DNA of 29,948 nucleotides from Treponemataceae bacterium (GCA_024402455.1 JAKSTS010000010.1:1-29948); one strand, 5' to 3'. Shown: positions 7,563 through 15,965, counted from the stretch's first letter. Made by a program: numbers and translations. The notes: generated by a model from the sequence alone, not told the origin.

Positions 7563-8769
7563 TAGATTTTCCTCCGAGTTTGTTAAAATCATAAAAGAAA
7601 GAAGGATATGATTTTTGAACAGCTTCTGCACCCTCAATTATTATTGGATTTTCTGCAATGGTTGAAGCAATGGCAGCAGACATTACAATTCTGTGATCAT
7701 TGTGGGACAAAATTTTTCCACCTTTTAGAGAGCCTGTTCCAAAAATTGAAAGAGAATCTTCTGTTGTAGAAGTTTTTCCACCAAGACTAAGAACTAATTC
7801 TGAAACTGTTTCAATACGGTCGCTTTCTTTTAAACGAAGTCTTGAAGCATTTATAAAATGTGTAGCATTTTTTCTTGAACATGCTGCAATTGCAAGCGGT
7901 GGAACCAAATCTGGAATGTCCGAACAGTCAACGAAACATTCTCCGTCTTTTTCAAACTGGTTTAAGATTTCCACAACTGCTTTGTCGCCTTGTGGAGAAC
8001 TGCTGTTCAGACCGTTTACTTTTATGTTTGAACCCATAAAATTGCTGCAGAGCCAGAATGCACTGCATGACCAGTCGCCTTCAACTGTATATGTTTGTGG
8101 AGAAACAAAAAACTGACCTTTTTCTACTGTAAAGCTGTTTTCTCTGTAAATGGTTTTTATTCCGAATGTTTTTAAAACACTGCGTGTAATATCAACATAA
8201 GAAGCAGATTCAAGCGGAGAGGTTAAATTGATTGTGCCGCCGCCAAGAACTGCAGAAGCAAATAAAAGGCCGCTTATATATTGAGAGCTTACATTTCCCG
8301 GCAGAGAAAAATCTGTACTGTTTAGTTTTTGTTCGATTTTCAGCGGAAGGTAATTTGTTGAGGTTTGTGTCAATAAAGCGCCGTTTGCTTTTAAAGTTGT
8401 GCATAATTCTGTAATCGGTCTTTCAGGCAGTCTTCCGCTGCCTTCAAAAACGATTTCCCCGCCAATTGCGGCTGCAACAGGCAGCAAAAAACGCAGTGTT
8501 GAACCGCTTTCTCTGCAGTCTGCCGTGCAGTCTAATGACCTGCTTTTCCGTGGAAAAACAATCAGTGTATTCTGCTGCTTTTCAAATGACGCACCGAAAG
8601 CTTCCAGAACGTTTATTGTTGCTTCAATATCATTTGAAGTGGTTGAAAGTTTTATTGTACAAGGCTTGTCTGCAAAGGCAGCACAGATTAATGCTCTGTG
8701 TGCGTCAGATTTTGATGCAATTGCTTCAATGTTTCCGTTTAATTTAGATGGCGTTAATTCTATGTTCAT
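7543..8769 (-). CDS. aroA: 3-phosphoshikimate 1-carboxyvinyltransferase (EPSP synthase)
   Basis: Joins PEP to shikimate-3-phosphate to give EPSP. I choose ATG 8769 (MNIELTPSKLNGNIEAIASK), 11 bases after the aroB stop, over an upstream TTG at 8811 that would lie inside aroB. The resulting 408 residues are somewhat short of the usual ~430. Seen: SKSDAHRALI (substrate Lys), ESGSTLRFLLP, SSQYISGLL, GDWSCSAFW, DIPDLVPPLA with the catalytic Asp, RLRLKESDRI and NDHRIVMS. The GSTLR motif resembles the Gram-positive/clostridial branch more than the enterobacterial NAGTAMR form. The ribosome site is weak (GAAAGA), consistent with coupling to aroB. Confidence 0.94.
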   Translation of the reverse strand: MNIELTPSKLNGNIEAIASKSDAHRALICAAFADKPCTIKLSTTSNDIEATINVLEAFGASFEKQQNTLIVFPRKSRSLDCTADCRESGSTLRFLLPVAAAIGGEIVFEGSGRLPERPITELCTTLKANGALLTQTSTNYLPLKIEQKLNSTDFSLPGNVSSQYISGLLFASAVLGGGTINLTSPLESASYVDITRSVLKTFGIKTIYRENSFTVEKGQFFVSPQTYTVEGDWSCSAFWLCSNFMGSNIKVNGLNSSSPQGDKAVVEILNQFEKDGECFVDCSDIPDLVPPLAIAACSRKNATHFINASRLRLKESDRIETVSELVLSLGGKTSTTEDSLSIFGTGSLKGGKILSHNDHRIVMSAAIASTIAENPIIIEGAEAVQKSYPSFFYDFNKLGGKSNVINVR

Positions 8770-8779
8770 AAAAGGTCTT

Positions 8780-9850
8780 TCAGTCAAAAGCTGCCGCAAT
8801 GAAATTTTCAAAATCTTTTAAAGGCAAACTTAAAAGTTTTGAACAGCCTAATTTCGGTGAATAAACAACAGTTATTGAATCTGCGTTTCGTTTTTTGTCT
8901 GATAATGAAGCGCTGTAAAGTTCCTGCTGTGAATAACTGTGTTTTACAGGAAGATTGTTTATCAGCAGGACTTCGATTAATTCATTGTAGAGAGAAGATT
9001 TGCAAAGATTTTTGTTCATGCATGCTTTTGTAATCAGGCTCATGCCGATTGCAACAGCTTCTCCATGGTGAATTTTGTAACTGCTCAAGCGTTCAATTGC
9101 GTGACCAAGTGTGTGCCCGAAATTTAAAATCTGTCTTAAACCGTTTTCTTTTTCATCTCTGGAAACAACGCTGGCTTTTATTTCAACGCATCTGCTTATA
9201 ATTTTTTCAAGAGAAGAAGAATCATCTTTTGTTATGCGTGTTTTGAAAATCTGAAAAAGTTCGGCATCCTGAATGACCGCAGTTTTAATTGCTTCTGCAA
9301 TTCCACATGCAAAATTCTTTTCATCAAGTGTTTTAAGGCAGTCCGTGCTGCAGATTACAAGTTCCGGCTGATAAAATGCGCCTGCTAAATTTTTGCCGGC
9401 ACTCAAATTGCATCCTGTTTTGCCTCCGACAGAAGAATCAACCATTGCAAGTAATGTTGTTGGAATTTGTACAAAACGGATTCCGCGCATATAAATGGCT
9501 GCAGAAAAACCGGTCATGTCGCCTGTTACGCCGCCGCCTAAAGCTATTGCAAGATCTTTTCGTGAAAAACCGTTTAATGCAAGAAACTCGAGCATCTGTG
9601 TAATTGTGCCGATGTGCTTCTGTTCTTCGCCGTTATTAAAGACAAACTTAAAAACCTGAAATCCTTCGTTTTTCAAAGAATCTTCAACTTTTTTGAAATA
9701 AAGCTTTTCTACAATGTCATCGCAAAAAACGGCCACTTTTTGAGGAGACGGTTTTACTGTTTCGTTAATCAAAGAACCGCATTTTTCAAGCATGTCTGCA
9801 TCAATGAGGACATTGTAATTTTTTGAAGCTGCAACTTGAATTGTTTTCAT
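8780..9850 (-). CDS. aroB: 3-dehydroquinate synthase
   Basis: A 356-residue NAD- and metal-dependent enzyme that cyclises DAHP to 3-dehydroquinate. Seen: GEEQKH, the ALGGGVTGDMTGFSAAIYMRG signature, the PTTLLAMVDSSVGGKTG loop, metal-binding GIAEAIKTAVI, FGHTLGHAIE and IHHGEAVAIGM with metal-ligand histidines. Length and motif order are normal. The ATG overlaps the tyrA stop by four bases (ATGA), placing it in the same polycistronic message. Confidence 0.96.
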   Translation of the reverse strand: MKTIQVAASKNYNVLIDADMLEKCGSLINETVKPSPQKVAVFCDDIVEKLYFKKVEDSLKNEGFQVFKFVFNNGEEQKHIGTITQMLEFLALNGFSRKDLAIALGGGVTGDMTGFSAAIYMRGIRFVQIPTTLLAMVDSSVGGKTGCNLSAGKNLAGAFYQPELVICSTDCLKTLDEKNFACGIAEAIKTAVIQDAELFQIFKTRITKDDSSSLEKIISRCVEIKASVVSRDEKENGLRQILNFGHTLGHAIERLSSYKIHHGEAVAIGMSLITKACMNKNLCKSSLYNELIEVLLINNLPVKHSYSQQELYSASLSDKKRNADSITVVYSPKLGCSKLLSLPLKDFENFIAAAFD

Positions 9851-10695
9851 AAGCGGTCTTCGCCTTTGTCTGCATTTTCCTTGCAGATTCTTCCTTCTTT
9901 TAAAAGGTTTTTCAGAGTTTCTGCGTCTTTTGCTTTAAGAGAATCCCGGTATTGGGTCAGATTATTAATTACTGTATCAAGTTCTTTCGAAAGGTTTTCT
10001 GAATTTTCAAGAAAAAGTTCTGTCCACATTGTTTCGTTTAAGCGTGCAACTCTTGTCATGTCTTTGTAGCTTCCTGCTGAAAAACCGGCATGTTCCTTTG
10101 CTGTTGGGCTTTTTATGTATGCACTTGAAACAACATGGGCTAATTGAGAAGTGTAGGCGATTATTCTGTCGTGTTTTTCCTGTGTTGTTATTTCAAAATT
10201 AGAAAAGCCAAGACTGCTCCAGAACTGTTTTATTACCTGAAGAAGTTCAAGGTCTGTGTTTTTTGGTGGAACAAGTATAATGGAAGCATTGTTAAAAAGT
10301 TTCCGCTGTGCATTGTCAAAACCTGAATATTCAAGACCTGCCATTGGATGTGCACCGATAAAAGTAAAGCCATGTTCTTTTGCAACCGGGAATAGTGCTT
10401 CGCAGACTGCTTTTTTAGTTCCGCAGCAGTCCATTACAAATGAATTTTTTTTGAATTTAGAAGCATGCTGCTTTACAAAATCAATGCAGATTCCAGGATA
10501 TGTGGCAATAATAACGATGTCGCAGTTTGAAAGTTTTTCATCCGTCAATTGACCGTCAATTGCATTTAAAAGAATTGCTTTCCGCAAAACAGGTTCTGAT
10601 ATGTCTCTGCCAAGTACTGTATGTGGTGTGCTGTGTTTTATTGCTTTTGCAATTGATCCGCCGATAAGTCCTAAGCCGACAACTCCAATAATCAT
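9847..10695 (-). CDS. tyrA: Prephenate dehydrogenase
   Basis: A 282-residue monofunctional enzyme that oxidatively decarboxylates prephenate to 4-hydroxyphenylpyruvate, the tyrosine branch. Seen: the N-terminal Rossmann motif GVVGLGLIGGSIAKA, DCCGTKK, GAHPMAGLEYSGF with the catalytic-type His, and the helical C-terminal region with HDRIIAYTSQLAHVVSS. It has no chorismate mutase domain; that activity sits in the fusion protein encoded downstream. No C-terminal ACT domain is visible, so feedback by tyrosine through this protein is not indicated. RBS CTGGAG precedes ATG. Confidence 0.93.
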   Translation of the reverse strand: MIIGVVGLGLIGGSIAKAIKHSTPHTVLGRDISEPVLRKAILLNAIDGQLTDEKLSNCDIVIIATYPGICIDFVKQHASKFKKNSFVMDCCGTKKAVCEALFPVAKEHGFTFIGAHPMAGLEYSGFDNAQRKLFNNASIILVPPKNTDLELLQVIKQFWSSLGFSNFEITTQEKHDRIIAYTSQLAHVVSSAYIKSPTAKEHAGFSAGSYKDMTRVARLNETMWTELFLENSENLSKELDTVINNLTQYRDSLKAKDAETLKNLLKEGRICKENADKGEDRL

Positions 10696-10873
10696 GAATA
10701 ATCTCCAGGTTTTAGTCTTTAATAATTGAAAAGCAGGCTTAAAAATTAGAGCCGGCTTTTCATACTGCTGTCTTTAAAGCAGTCAGCAGTATGTCTGTAG
10801 TTTTTAAGAAAGCTTCTTTAAAAGCCGCTGTTTTAATTCATTGAAATAAAAAGAATTAAAACATTGATAAAAA
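10696..10873 (-). promoter_or_regulatory. Hairpin-rich spacer between aroF and tyrA
   Basis: 178 bases holding three consecutive inverted repeats: GTTTTAATTC/GAATTAAAAC (10830-10839/10853-10862, perfect), CATACTGCTG/CAGCAGTATG (10761-10770/10784-10793, perfect) and AAAAGCAGGCT/AGCCGGCTTTT (10729-10739/10750-10760, one mismatch). On the minus strand the last stem ends in GCTTTTC, a partial terminator. It may attenuate or process the message between aroF and the rest of the cluster. I see no leader peptide with tandem Tyr or Phe codons and no T-box motif. Confidence 0.4.
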
Positions 10874-11881
10874 TTAATATTTGCAGGAATAAGGATGAAG
10901 TGCAAAACAGCATTTTGCAACTTCGTCAAAAACCTGCGGTGTCAAAGACTGGGCACCGTCACAAAGTGCATGCTGCGGGTCGTTGTGTACTTCAATCATA
11001 AGTCCGTCTGCACCGGCAGCAGTTGCAGCCATTGCAAGCGGTTTTACAAAAGATGAAATGCCGCAGGCATGGCTCGGATCAATTACAACAGGAAGGTGTG
11101 TCTGTTTTTTTAGAACAGGAATTGCAGAAATATCCAGAGTGTTTCTTGTTGCATTTTCAAAAGTACGGATGCCGCGTTCACAGAGAATTACATTTTCGTT
11201 TCCGCCGGCCATGATGTATTCAACGCTCATCAAAAGTTCCTGAATTGTATTTGCAAGACCGCGTTTTAAAAGAATAGGCTTTTTTGTGTGTCCAAGTTCT
11301 TTTAAAAGTTCAAAATTCTGCATATTGCGTGCACCAACTTGAATCAAATCAACATCGTCAAAAAGCGGCAGCTGAGAAAATTCCATGATTTCTGAAACAA
11401 TAGGAAGTCCGGTTGCTTCTTTTGCTTTTAAAAGATATTCGATGCCGTCTGCACCTAAACCCTGAAATGAGTATGGCGAAGTTCTTGGTTTAAAAGCTCC
11501 GCCGCGCAGCATTGTTGCACCAGATTTTTTTACCTGCTGTGCAATGCATGTAACCTGTTCTTCAGATTCAACAGAACATGGACCTGCTATAATATTGAAA
11601 CTTCCGTCACCAAATTTGATTCCGCCGACATCAATGATGCTGTCTTCCGGGTGGAATTTTCTGTTTGCATTTTTATAAGGTTCCTGAATCCGTTTTACGT
11701 CTTCAACAATGTCAAGAGAACGAACAAGATCAATGTCAACTGCAGTTGTGTCACCTACAAGTCCAAGGACAATTGAAGTTTCGCCTTCGCTTTTATGAAT
11801 TGAAACTCCGAGACTTTTAATCCAGTTTAAAAGATTTTCAAACTGTGTTTCGTCCGGGTTTTTCTTTACAACAACAACCAT
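10874..11881 (-). CDS. aroF: 3-deoxy-7-phosphoheptulonate (DAHP) synthase, type I-beta
   Basis: A 335-residue first enzyme of the shikimate pathway, condensing PEP with erythrose-4-phosphate. Residues about 1-70 form the ferredoxin-like domain known from Thermotoga-type DAHP synthase, where it mediates feedback inhibition by tyrosine or phenylalanine. The barrel follows with FNIIAGPCSVES, RGGAFKPRTSPYSFQGLG, QVGARNMQNFELL, KPILLKRG, NVILCERGIRTFE and VVIDPSHA. The start is set by AGGAG five bases before ATG. It is first in the cluster and has its own promoter (11919-11947); a 178-base hairpin-rich gap separates it from tyrA. Confidence 0.96.
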   Translation of the reverse strand: MVVVVKKNPDETQFENLLNWIKSLGVSIHKSEGETSIVLGLVGDTTAVDIDLVRSLDIVEDVKRIQEPYKNANRKFHPEDSIIDVGGIKFGDGSFNIIAGPCSVESEEQVTCIAQQVKKSGATMLRGGAFKPRTSPYSFQGLGADGIEYLLKAKEATGLPIVSEIMEFSQLPLFDDVDLIQVGARNMQNFELLKELGHTKKPILLKRGLANTIQELLMSVEYIMAGGNENVILCERGIRTFENATRNTLDISAIPVLKKQTHLPVVIDPSHACGISSFVKPLAMAATAAGADGLMIEVHNDPQHALCDGAQSLTPQVFDEVAKCCFALHPYSCKY

Positions 11882-11918
11882 ATATGCTCCTGTTAAGCTG
11901 TTTTATACTTACATTCCT

Positions 11919-11947
11919 ATTTTATGAAATAAAAATAGTGAAGACAA
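11919..11947 (-). promoter_or_regulatory. Sigma-70 type promoter of aroF and the aro cluster
   Basis: Read on the minus strand, TTGTCT (-35, complement of 11942-11947), a 17-base spacer, then TAAAAT (-10, complement of 11919-11924). Transcription would start near 11912, giving a leader of about 30 bases that carries the AGGAG ribosome site. Confidence 0.65.
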
Positions 11948-12158
11948 GTCAAAAAATCACTTTTCTATAAAAAAATATAGCAAAAAACAAATATATAGCT
12001 ATACACTTGTGTTGTTGTGGTAATTTTTTAATATTTTAATACTATTTTCTTGTATAGTTTAAAGAGAAAAGAATGTTTTTGAGTTTTAAATTTCAAAAAT
12101 AATACTAAAATATTGTTAAGTAATATTTCTTGAAATTTGTAGGGGTATTTCCCTATTT

Positions 12159-12182
12159 GTAAAACGTTTAACGTAGTATTAT
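12159..12182 (+). promoter_or_regulatory. Candidate LacI-family-like operator and -10 box for the transporter operon
   Basis: The perfect palindrome AAACGTTT (12162-12169) sits inside the interrupted palindrome GT-A-AAACGTTT-A-AC (12159-12172), the central-CG symmetry used by LacI/CcpA-type regulators. A good -10 box, TATTAT (12177-12182), follows; the -35 region is poor. Bound regulator would block or tune the promoter. The start site would fall near 12189, upstream of GGAGGA at 12205-12210. The regulator identity is inference; no such gene is in the window. Confidence 0.4.
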
Positions 12183-12213
12183 CATATTTCCTATAAAGGA
12201 ATATGGAGGAATT

Positions 12214-13914
12214 ATGAAAAAGATAATGTTAGCTGCAGTAGCTGCAGTTCTGGCATTGAGCTTGGTGGGATGTAACAAAGGCTCTTCTGCTAATGGCAAG
12301 AAAGAAGCTATGAACATCTCAATTTTTACAATCCAACAAAGAGAACAGCCGCCTGCTGACAATAAGGCATACAAATGGATCGAAGAAAAATTCGGTGTAA
12401 CATTCTCTTGGGATATTCTTGTTGGTGATAAAGACCAGAAAATTGGTTTGCTTATTGCTTCAGGTGACCTTCCTGATCTCGTTGAAGTAGATTCAGAAAA
12501 GTTCCAGGGTGCTGGATGTCTTAGAGACCTTAAACCATTAGTAGAAAAATATGCTCCAAATCTTATGAAGCACTATGAATCTGCATGGAAAAAAATGATT
12601 GACCAGGATTCTGAGAAAGATGAAAACGGAAACATTGTTAAAGAACACATCTACTCACTTCCAAACTATGGTGTAATCGACGGTATTCCTTCTGATACAT
12701 ATTACAACCAGAACGGTTGGTGGATTCAGAAAGCAGTTCTTAAAGAATTCGGCTATCCAGAAGTTAAAACAATTGACCAGTATTTCGACCTTATTGAAAA
12801 ATACTACAAGAAATACCCAACAATTGACGGTATGCCAACAATTCCATTCTCAATCATCACAGCTGACTGGGAAGCATTCGACTTGTGGAACCCACCGAAC
12901 TTCTTGGCTGGTTATCCAAACGATGGTAACGGACATGTTAACTTGGTAGACGGCAAATATGTTTATACAGACAACTTCGTTGACGAAAACGCAAAACGTT
13001 GGTTCAAACTTGCTAACGGATATTTCCAGAGAGGACTTATCGACCCAGCTTCATTCACAGACAACCGTGACCAGTACTATGCAAAGATTGCACAGGGCCG
13101 TGTTCTTGGTATGTTTATTCAGGGATGGCAGTTCATGGGTGAACCAGAACAGACACTTTGGTCTGCTGGAAAAGACGAAAGAACATATGCTCCACTCCCA
13201 ATTGTATTTGATAAATCAGTTAAACCTCACTACCGTGATCAGTCATTGCCAAACCTCCAGCGTGGTTATGGTATCACTGTAAAATGTTCTGAAGAAAAAG
13301 CTATTAAGATTCTCAAATTCATGGATGAGATGATTAAAGAAGAAAACCAGAAAGTTCTTTACTGGGGCTTTGAAGGTGAAGACTGGCAGAAAGATGCACA
13401 GGGTCGTCCTTCAAGAACAGACGAACAGCGCGCACAGCAGAAAGATCCAAACTGGATTCAGAAGAACCGTGCTACACTTTGGACAGAAGAAGCTCCAAAA
13501 TTGGAAGGAACAATGCCAAGTGGTTATACACGTTCTATGGATGACCTCGCATGGGAATATGAACTTTGCTCTAAAGCAGTTGATATCGAATTGTGGAAGG
13601 CTTACGGTGTAGGTTCTTATGCTGAATTCGTAGACAGAAACCCACCAAAGAATGCCGGTTGGTATCCAATGTGGCAGTGCAACCCATCTGCTGAAAACGG
13701 TGGATTCGAAGAAGAAGCAGCAATTGCTATGACTGGATTTGAAACAATCCAGAGAAAATATCTTCCATTGATGATCATGGGCAAACCAGCTGATTTCGAA
13801 AAGACATGGGCTGAATATGCTTCATTGCTTGCTCCTCTTACAGAGAAATACAACAAGTTCATGCAGCAGCAGCTCGATCACCGTGTAGAAGTATTCGGTG
13901 GTTTTCAGGACTAA
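12214..13914 (+). CDS. Carbohydrate ABC transporter substrate-binding lipoprotein (LplA-type)
   Basis: A 566-residue extracytoplasmic solute-binding protein. The signal peptide ends in the lipobox LVGC with Cys20, so it is expected to be lipidated and membrane-anchored. The mature region has the family-1 oligosaccharide-binding look: FTIQQREQPPADNKAYKWIE, IASGDLPDLVEV and many surface Trp/Tyr suited to sugar stacking. GGAGGA lies three bases before ATG. Codon use leans to C-ending codons (AAC, TTC, GAC) more than the aro genes, suggesting high expression. It is followed by two hairpins and the two permease genes. Xylo-oligosaccharide as ligand is inferred from the nearby GH8 exo-oligoxylanase only. 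Confidence 0.92.
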   Translation: MKKIMLAAVAAVLALSLVGCNKGSSANGKKEAMNISIFTIQQREQPPADNKAYKWIEEKFGVTFSWDILVGDKDQKIGLLIASGDLPDLVEVDSEKFQGAGCLRDLKPLVEKYAPNLMKHYESAWKKMIDQDSEKDENGNIVKEHIYSLPNYGVIDGIPSDTYYNQNGWWIQKAVLKEFGYPEVKTIDQYFDLIEKYYKKYPTIDGMPTIPFSIITADWEAFDLWNPPNFLAGYPNDGNGHVNLVDGKYVYTDNFVDENAKRWFKLANGYFQRGLIDPASFTDNRDQYYAKIAQGRVLGMFIQGWQFMGEPEQTLWSAGKDERTYAPLPIVFDKSVKPHYRDQSLPNLQRGYGITVKCSEEKAIKILKFMDEMIKEENQKVLYWGFEGEDWQKDAQGRPSRTDEQRAQQKDPNWIQKNRATLWTEEAPKLEGTMPSGYTRSMDDLAWEYELCSKAVDIELWKAYGVGSYAEFVDRNPPKNAGWYPMWQCNPSAENGGFEEEAAIAMTGFETIQRKYLPLMIMGKPADFEKTWAEYASLLAPLTEKYNKFMQQQLDHRVEVFGGFQD

Positions 13915-13954
13915 TTAGTTGCTGGCACGCTGAGTGTCAAGCTTGATTTTGTAA

Positions 13955-13981
13955 CGGAAGAATATTTTTAATATTCTTCCG
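13955..13981 (+). repeat. Strong hairpin in the 3' region of the binding-protein message
   Basis: CGGAAGAATAT (13955-13965) pairs perfectly with ATATTCTTCCG (13971-13981) across a five-base loop. It is not followed by a T-run, so it is more likely a 3' stabiliser or pause hairpin than a terminator. Confidence 0.6.
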
Positions 13982-13989
13982 CTTAAGAT

Positions 13990-14024
13990 ATAGTCCACGG
14001 AGACTTTCTGTGGACTATTTTTTT
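13990..14024 (+). terminator. Intrinsic terminator between binding protein and permeases (likely partial)
   Basis: ATAGTCCAC (13990-13998) pairs with GTGGACTAT (14010-14018), followed by an unbroken T-run to 14024. Readthrough must reach the permeases, since no clear promoter is seen before 14050; this fits the common pattern of excess binding protein over permease. Confidence 0.8.
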
Positions 14025-14049
14025 AATCATTTTTGGATGTGTATTTTTT

Positions 14050-15021
14050 ATGGAAAATAAAAAAGATTCTGGCACCACAACAGTTTCAACTGGTGCAGTG
14101 CTGATAAATAAAAAAAGCAAATGGCAGATTTTGAGTCAGCAGAAAATGCTTATCGTTATGTCTGTCCCATTCGTTCTTTACACCATTCTGTTCAGATATG
14201 TTCCACTTTTTGGTTGGACAATGGCTTTTCAGGATTACAAGCCTTATAAATCATTTACTGATCAGACATGGGTTGGTTTAAAATGGTTTATCCAACTTTT
14301 TACTGAAAAAGAATTCCTTCTTTCTTTAAGAAATACAGTAGGAATGAGTATTATCAGTACCGTTCTTGGTTATATTACTGCAATTTTGATTGCTGTATTC
14401 TTGAACGAAGTACGCCATATCGGAATTAAAAGATTTGTTCAGACAGTTTCTTATCTCCCTCACTTTCTTTCTTGGGTTATAGTTACTGGTTTGGTTGCGA
14501 ATGTACTTTCCGTTGAAGACGGAATTTTAAATGAAATATTATTGTGGCTTGGTGTTGTTGACCAGCCTGTACAGTGGCTTGCTGTACAGAAATACTTCTG
14601 GAATATCATCGGTTGGACTTATGTATGGAAGGAAGTTGGTTGGAACACAATTGTTTATCTTGGTGCAATGACAGCTATTGATCCTTGTTTGTATGAAGCA
14701 GCACAGATTGATGGTTGTGGACGTCTCCGCAAAATCTGGCACATTACACTTCCTGGAATTAAACCGACAATCATTATCATGATGATTATGTCTGCCGGTC
14801 ATATCCTTGATGCTAACTTTGAAATGCCATATTTGTTGCAGAACGGTATGATTCAAGATGTAGCAGAAACAATTGATATTTATGTTTTGAAATATGGTTT
14901 CAAACTGTCTAGATATGGTCTTGCTACTGCTGCCGGTATCTTTAAAAATGCAGTTAATATTCTTCTTCTTGTTATAGCAAACTCTATTGCTAAGAAGAGC
15001 GGTGAGGAGCGTTTGATATGA
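14050..15021 (+). CDS. Sugar ABC transporter permease (LplB-type)
   Basis: A 323-residue inner-membrane permease with a hydrophilic N-terminal tail, then about six transmembrane helices. The cytoplasmic coupling loop EAAQIDGCGRLRKIWHITLPG (about residues 216-236) is the EAA motif that docks the ATPase. FRYVPLFGWTMAFQDYKPYK and EVGWNTIVYLGA are typical of the polysaccharide-uptake LplB group. Ribosome site weak (GGATG). Its 3' end overlaps the next permease by four bases (ATGA). No ATP-binding subunit is encoded nearby, so a shared MsmX-type ATPase encoded elsewhere is expected. Confidence 0.93.
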   Translation: MENKKDSGTTTVSTGAVLINKKSKWQILSQQKMLIVMSVPFVLYTILFRYVPLFGWTMAFQDYKPYKSFTDQTWVGLKWFIQLFTEKEFLLSLRNTVGMSIISTVLGYITAILIAVFLNEVRHIGIKRFVQTVSYLPHFLSWVIVTGLVANVLSVEDGILNEILLWLGVVDQPVQWLAVQKYFWNIIGWTYVWKEVGWNTIVYLGAMTAIDPCLYEAAQIDGCGRLRKIWHITLPGIKPTIIIMMIMSAGHILDANFEMPYLLQNGMIQDVAETIDIYVLKYGFKLSRYGLATAAGIFKNAVNILLLVIANSIAKKSGEERLI

Positions 15022-15965
15022 TAGATGAAAAGAAGAGAAGTGCATATGCTGCAGCAAAAAGACGCACAGAATTAAGTAACTTTATTTTCGATTTAATTAT
15101 CTATATTACACTTGGATTTGTTGTTATTGCTACAGTTTATCCATTCTGGAATACAATTGCTATTTCATTGAACGATGGTCTTGATTCACTTAAAGGTGGA
15201 ATCAAGTTTTTCCCAAGAAAATTCACCTGGAAGAACTATACTGATTTGTTTCAGACACCTCGTATTTTTCAGGCTGGAATTATTTCTGTAACACGTACAA
15301 TTTTTGGTACAATCTTGAATGTATTCTGTACAACAATGCTTGCTTATGCTTTGAGCCGTAAGGAATTTGTTATCAGAAAGTCTCTTACAACAATTCTTGT
15401 TATTTCAATGTATGTAAATGCAGGTTTGATTCCAGGATACATGCTTATCAAGAAACTGCACCTTTTGGGAAAATATGCTGTTTACATTGTTCCGTGTCTT
15501 GTAGATATCTTCAACTTTATTCTTGTAAGAACATACATAAACGGATTGCCAGACAGCCTTGTTGAATCAGCTCGTATTGATGGTGCTAATGAATTTACAA
15601 TTTTCATTAAGATTATTCTGCCACTGGTTGTTCCTTCTGTTGCTATGGTTTCTTTGTTTACAGCCGTAAATGCATGGAACAGCTGGTTCGATACATACCT
15701 GTATTGTTCTGATAAGCCAAAACTTCACTCATTGCAGTACGTATTGATGTCATTCTTGCAGCAGAGCCAGAACCAGAGTTCATCTGCAGCAGATGCTAAC
15801 TCAATGGCAGTTGCAGCAGGCGGTGGTTCAACGTCTGCAAAATCTACACCAATTAGTATCCGTTCTTCTATTACAATAGTTGCAACACTTCCTATTCTGG
15901 TTGTTTATCCGTTCGTACAGAAATACTTCGTTGTTGGTTTGACAATCGGTGGTGTTAAAGAGTAA
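15018..15965 (+). CDS. Sugar ABC transporter permease (LplC/YtcP-type)
   Basis: A 315-residue partner permease with about six transmembrane helices. The EAA loop reads ESARIDGANEFTIFIKIILPL. As in the YtcP group it has a polar insertion before the last helix, here rich in Ser, Ala and Gln (QSQNQSSSAADANSMAVAAG), and it ends VQKYFVVGLTIGGVKE as is common in this family. Start ATG overlaps the previous stop, with GAGGAG upstream. With the 14050 gene product it forms the heterodimeric membrane channel for the lipoprotein-bound oligosaccharide. Confidence 0.93.
   Translation: MIDEKKRSAYAAAKRRTELSNFIFDLIIYITLGFVVIATVYPFWNTIAISLNDGLDSLKGGIKFFPRKFTWKNYTDLFQTPRIFQAGIISVTRTIFGTILNVFCTTMLAYALSRKEFVIRKSLTTILVISMYVNAGLIPGYMLIKKLHLLGKYAVYIVPCLVDIFNFILVRTYINGLPDSLVESARIDGANEFTIFIKIILPLVVPSVAMVSLFTAVNAWNSWFDTYLYCSDKPKLHSLQYVLMSFLQQSQNQSSSAADANSMAVAAGGGSTSAKSTPISIRSSITIVATLPILVVYPFVQKYFVVGLTIGGVKE

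Larger units (their letters stand above)
11882..12213. other. 332-base divergent promoter region between aroF and the sugar-binding lipoprotein gene
   Basis: Extremely AT-rich. It holds the aroF promoter on the minus side and the candidate promoter and operator of the ABC transporter on the plus side (listed separately). A further short palindrome, TAGGG (12140-12144) / CCCTA (12151-12155), lies just upstream of the plus-side operator. No coding sequence seen. Confidence 0.7.

Noticed and set aside
7563..7637. Longer aroC N-terminus from 7637
   Set aside because: The GGAGG site eight bases before ATG 7562 and the canonical FGKNIQISIFGQSH start support the shorter form; the extension reads through the aroA frame.
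8770..8811. Upstream TTG start for aroA at 8811
   Set aside because: It would begin inside the aroB coding region and add residues with no family resemblance; ATG 8769 gives the canonical MNIELTPSKL start.
12159..12172. Catabolite-response element (cre) for CcpA
   Set aside because: The site fits the symmetry but not the cre spacing (an extra base before CG), and CcpA is a Gram-positive regulator. It was kept only as a generic LacI-like operator.
14539..15057. 172-codon open frame on minus across the permease genes
   Set aside because: It is antisense to two well-supported permeases; its composition is that expected from reversed membrane-protein codons.
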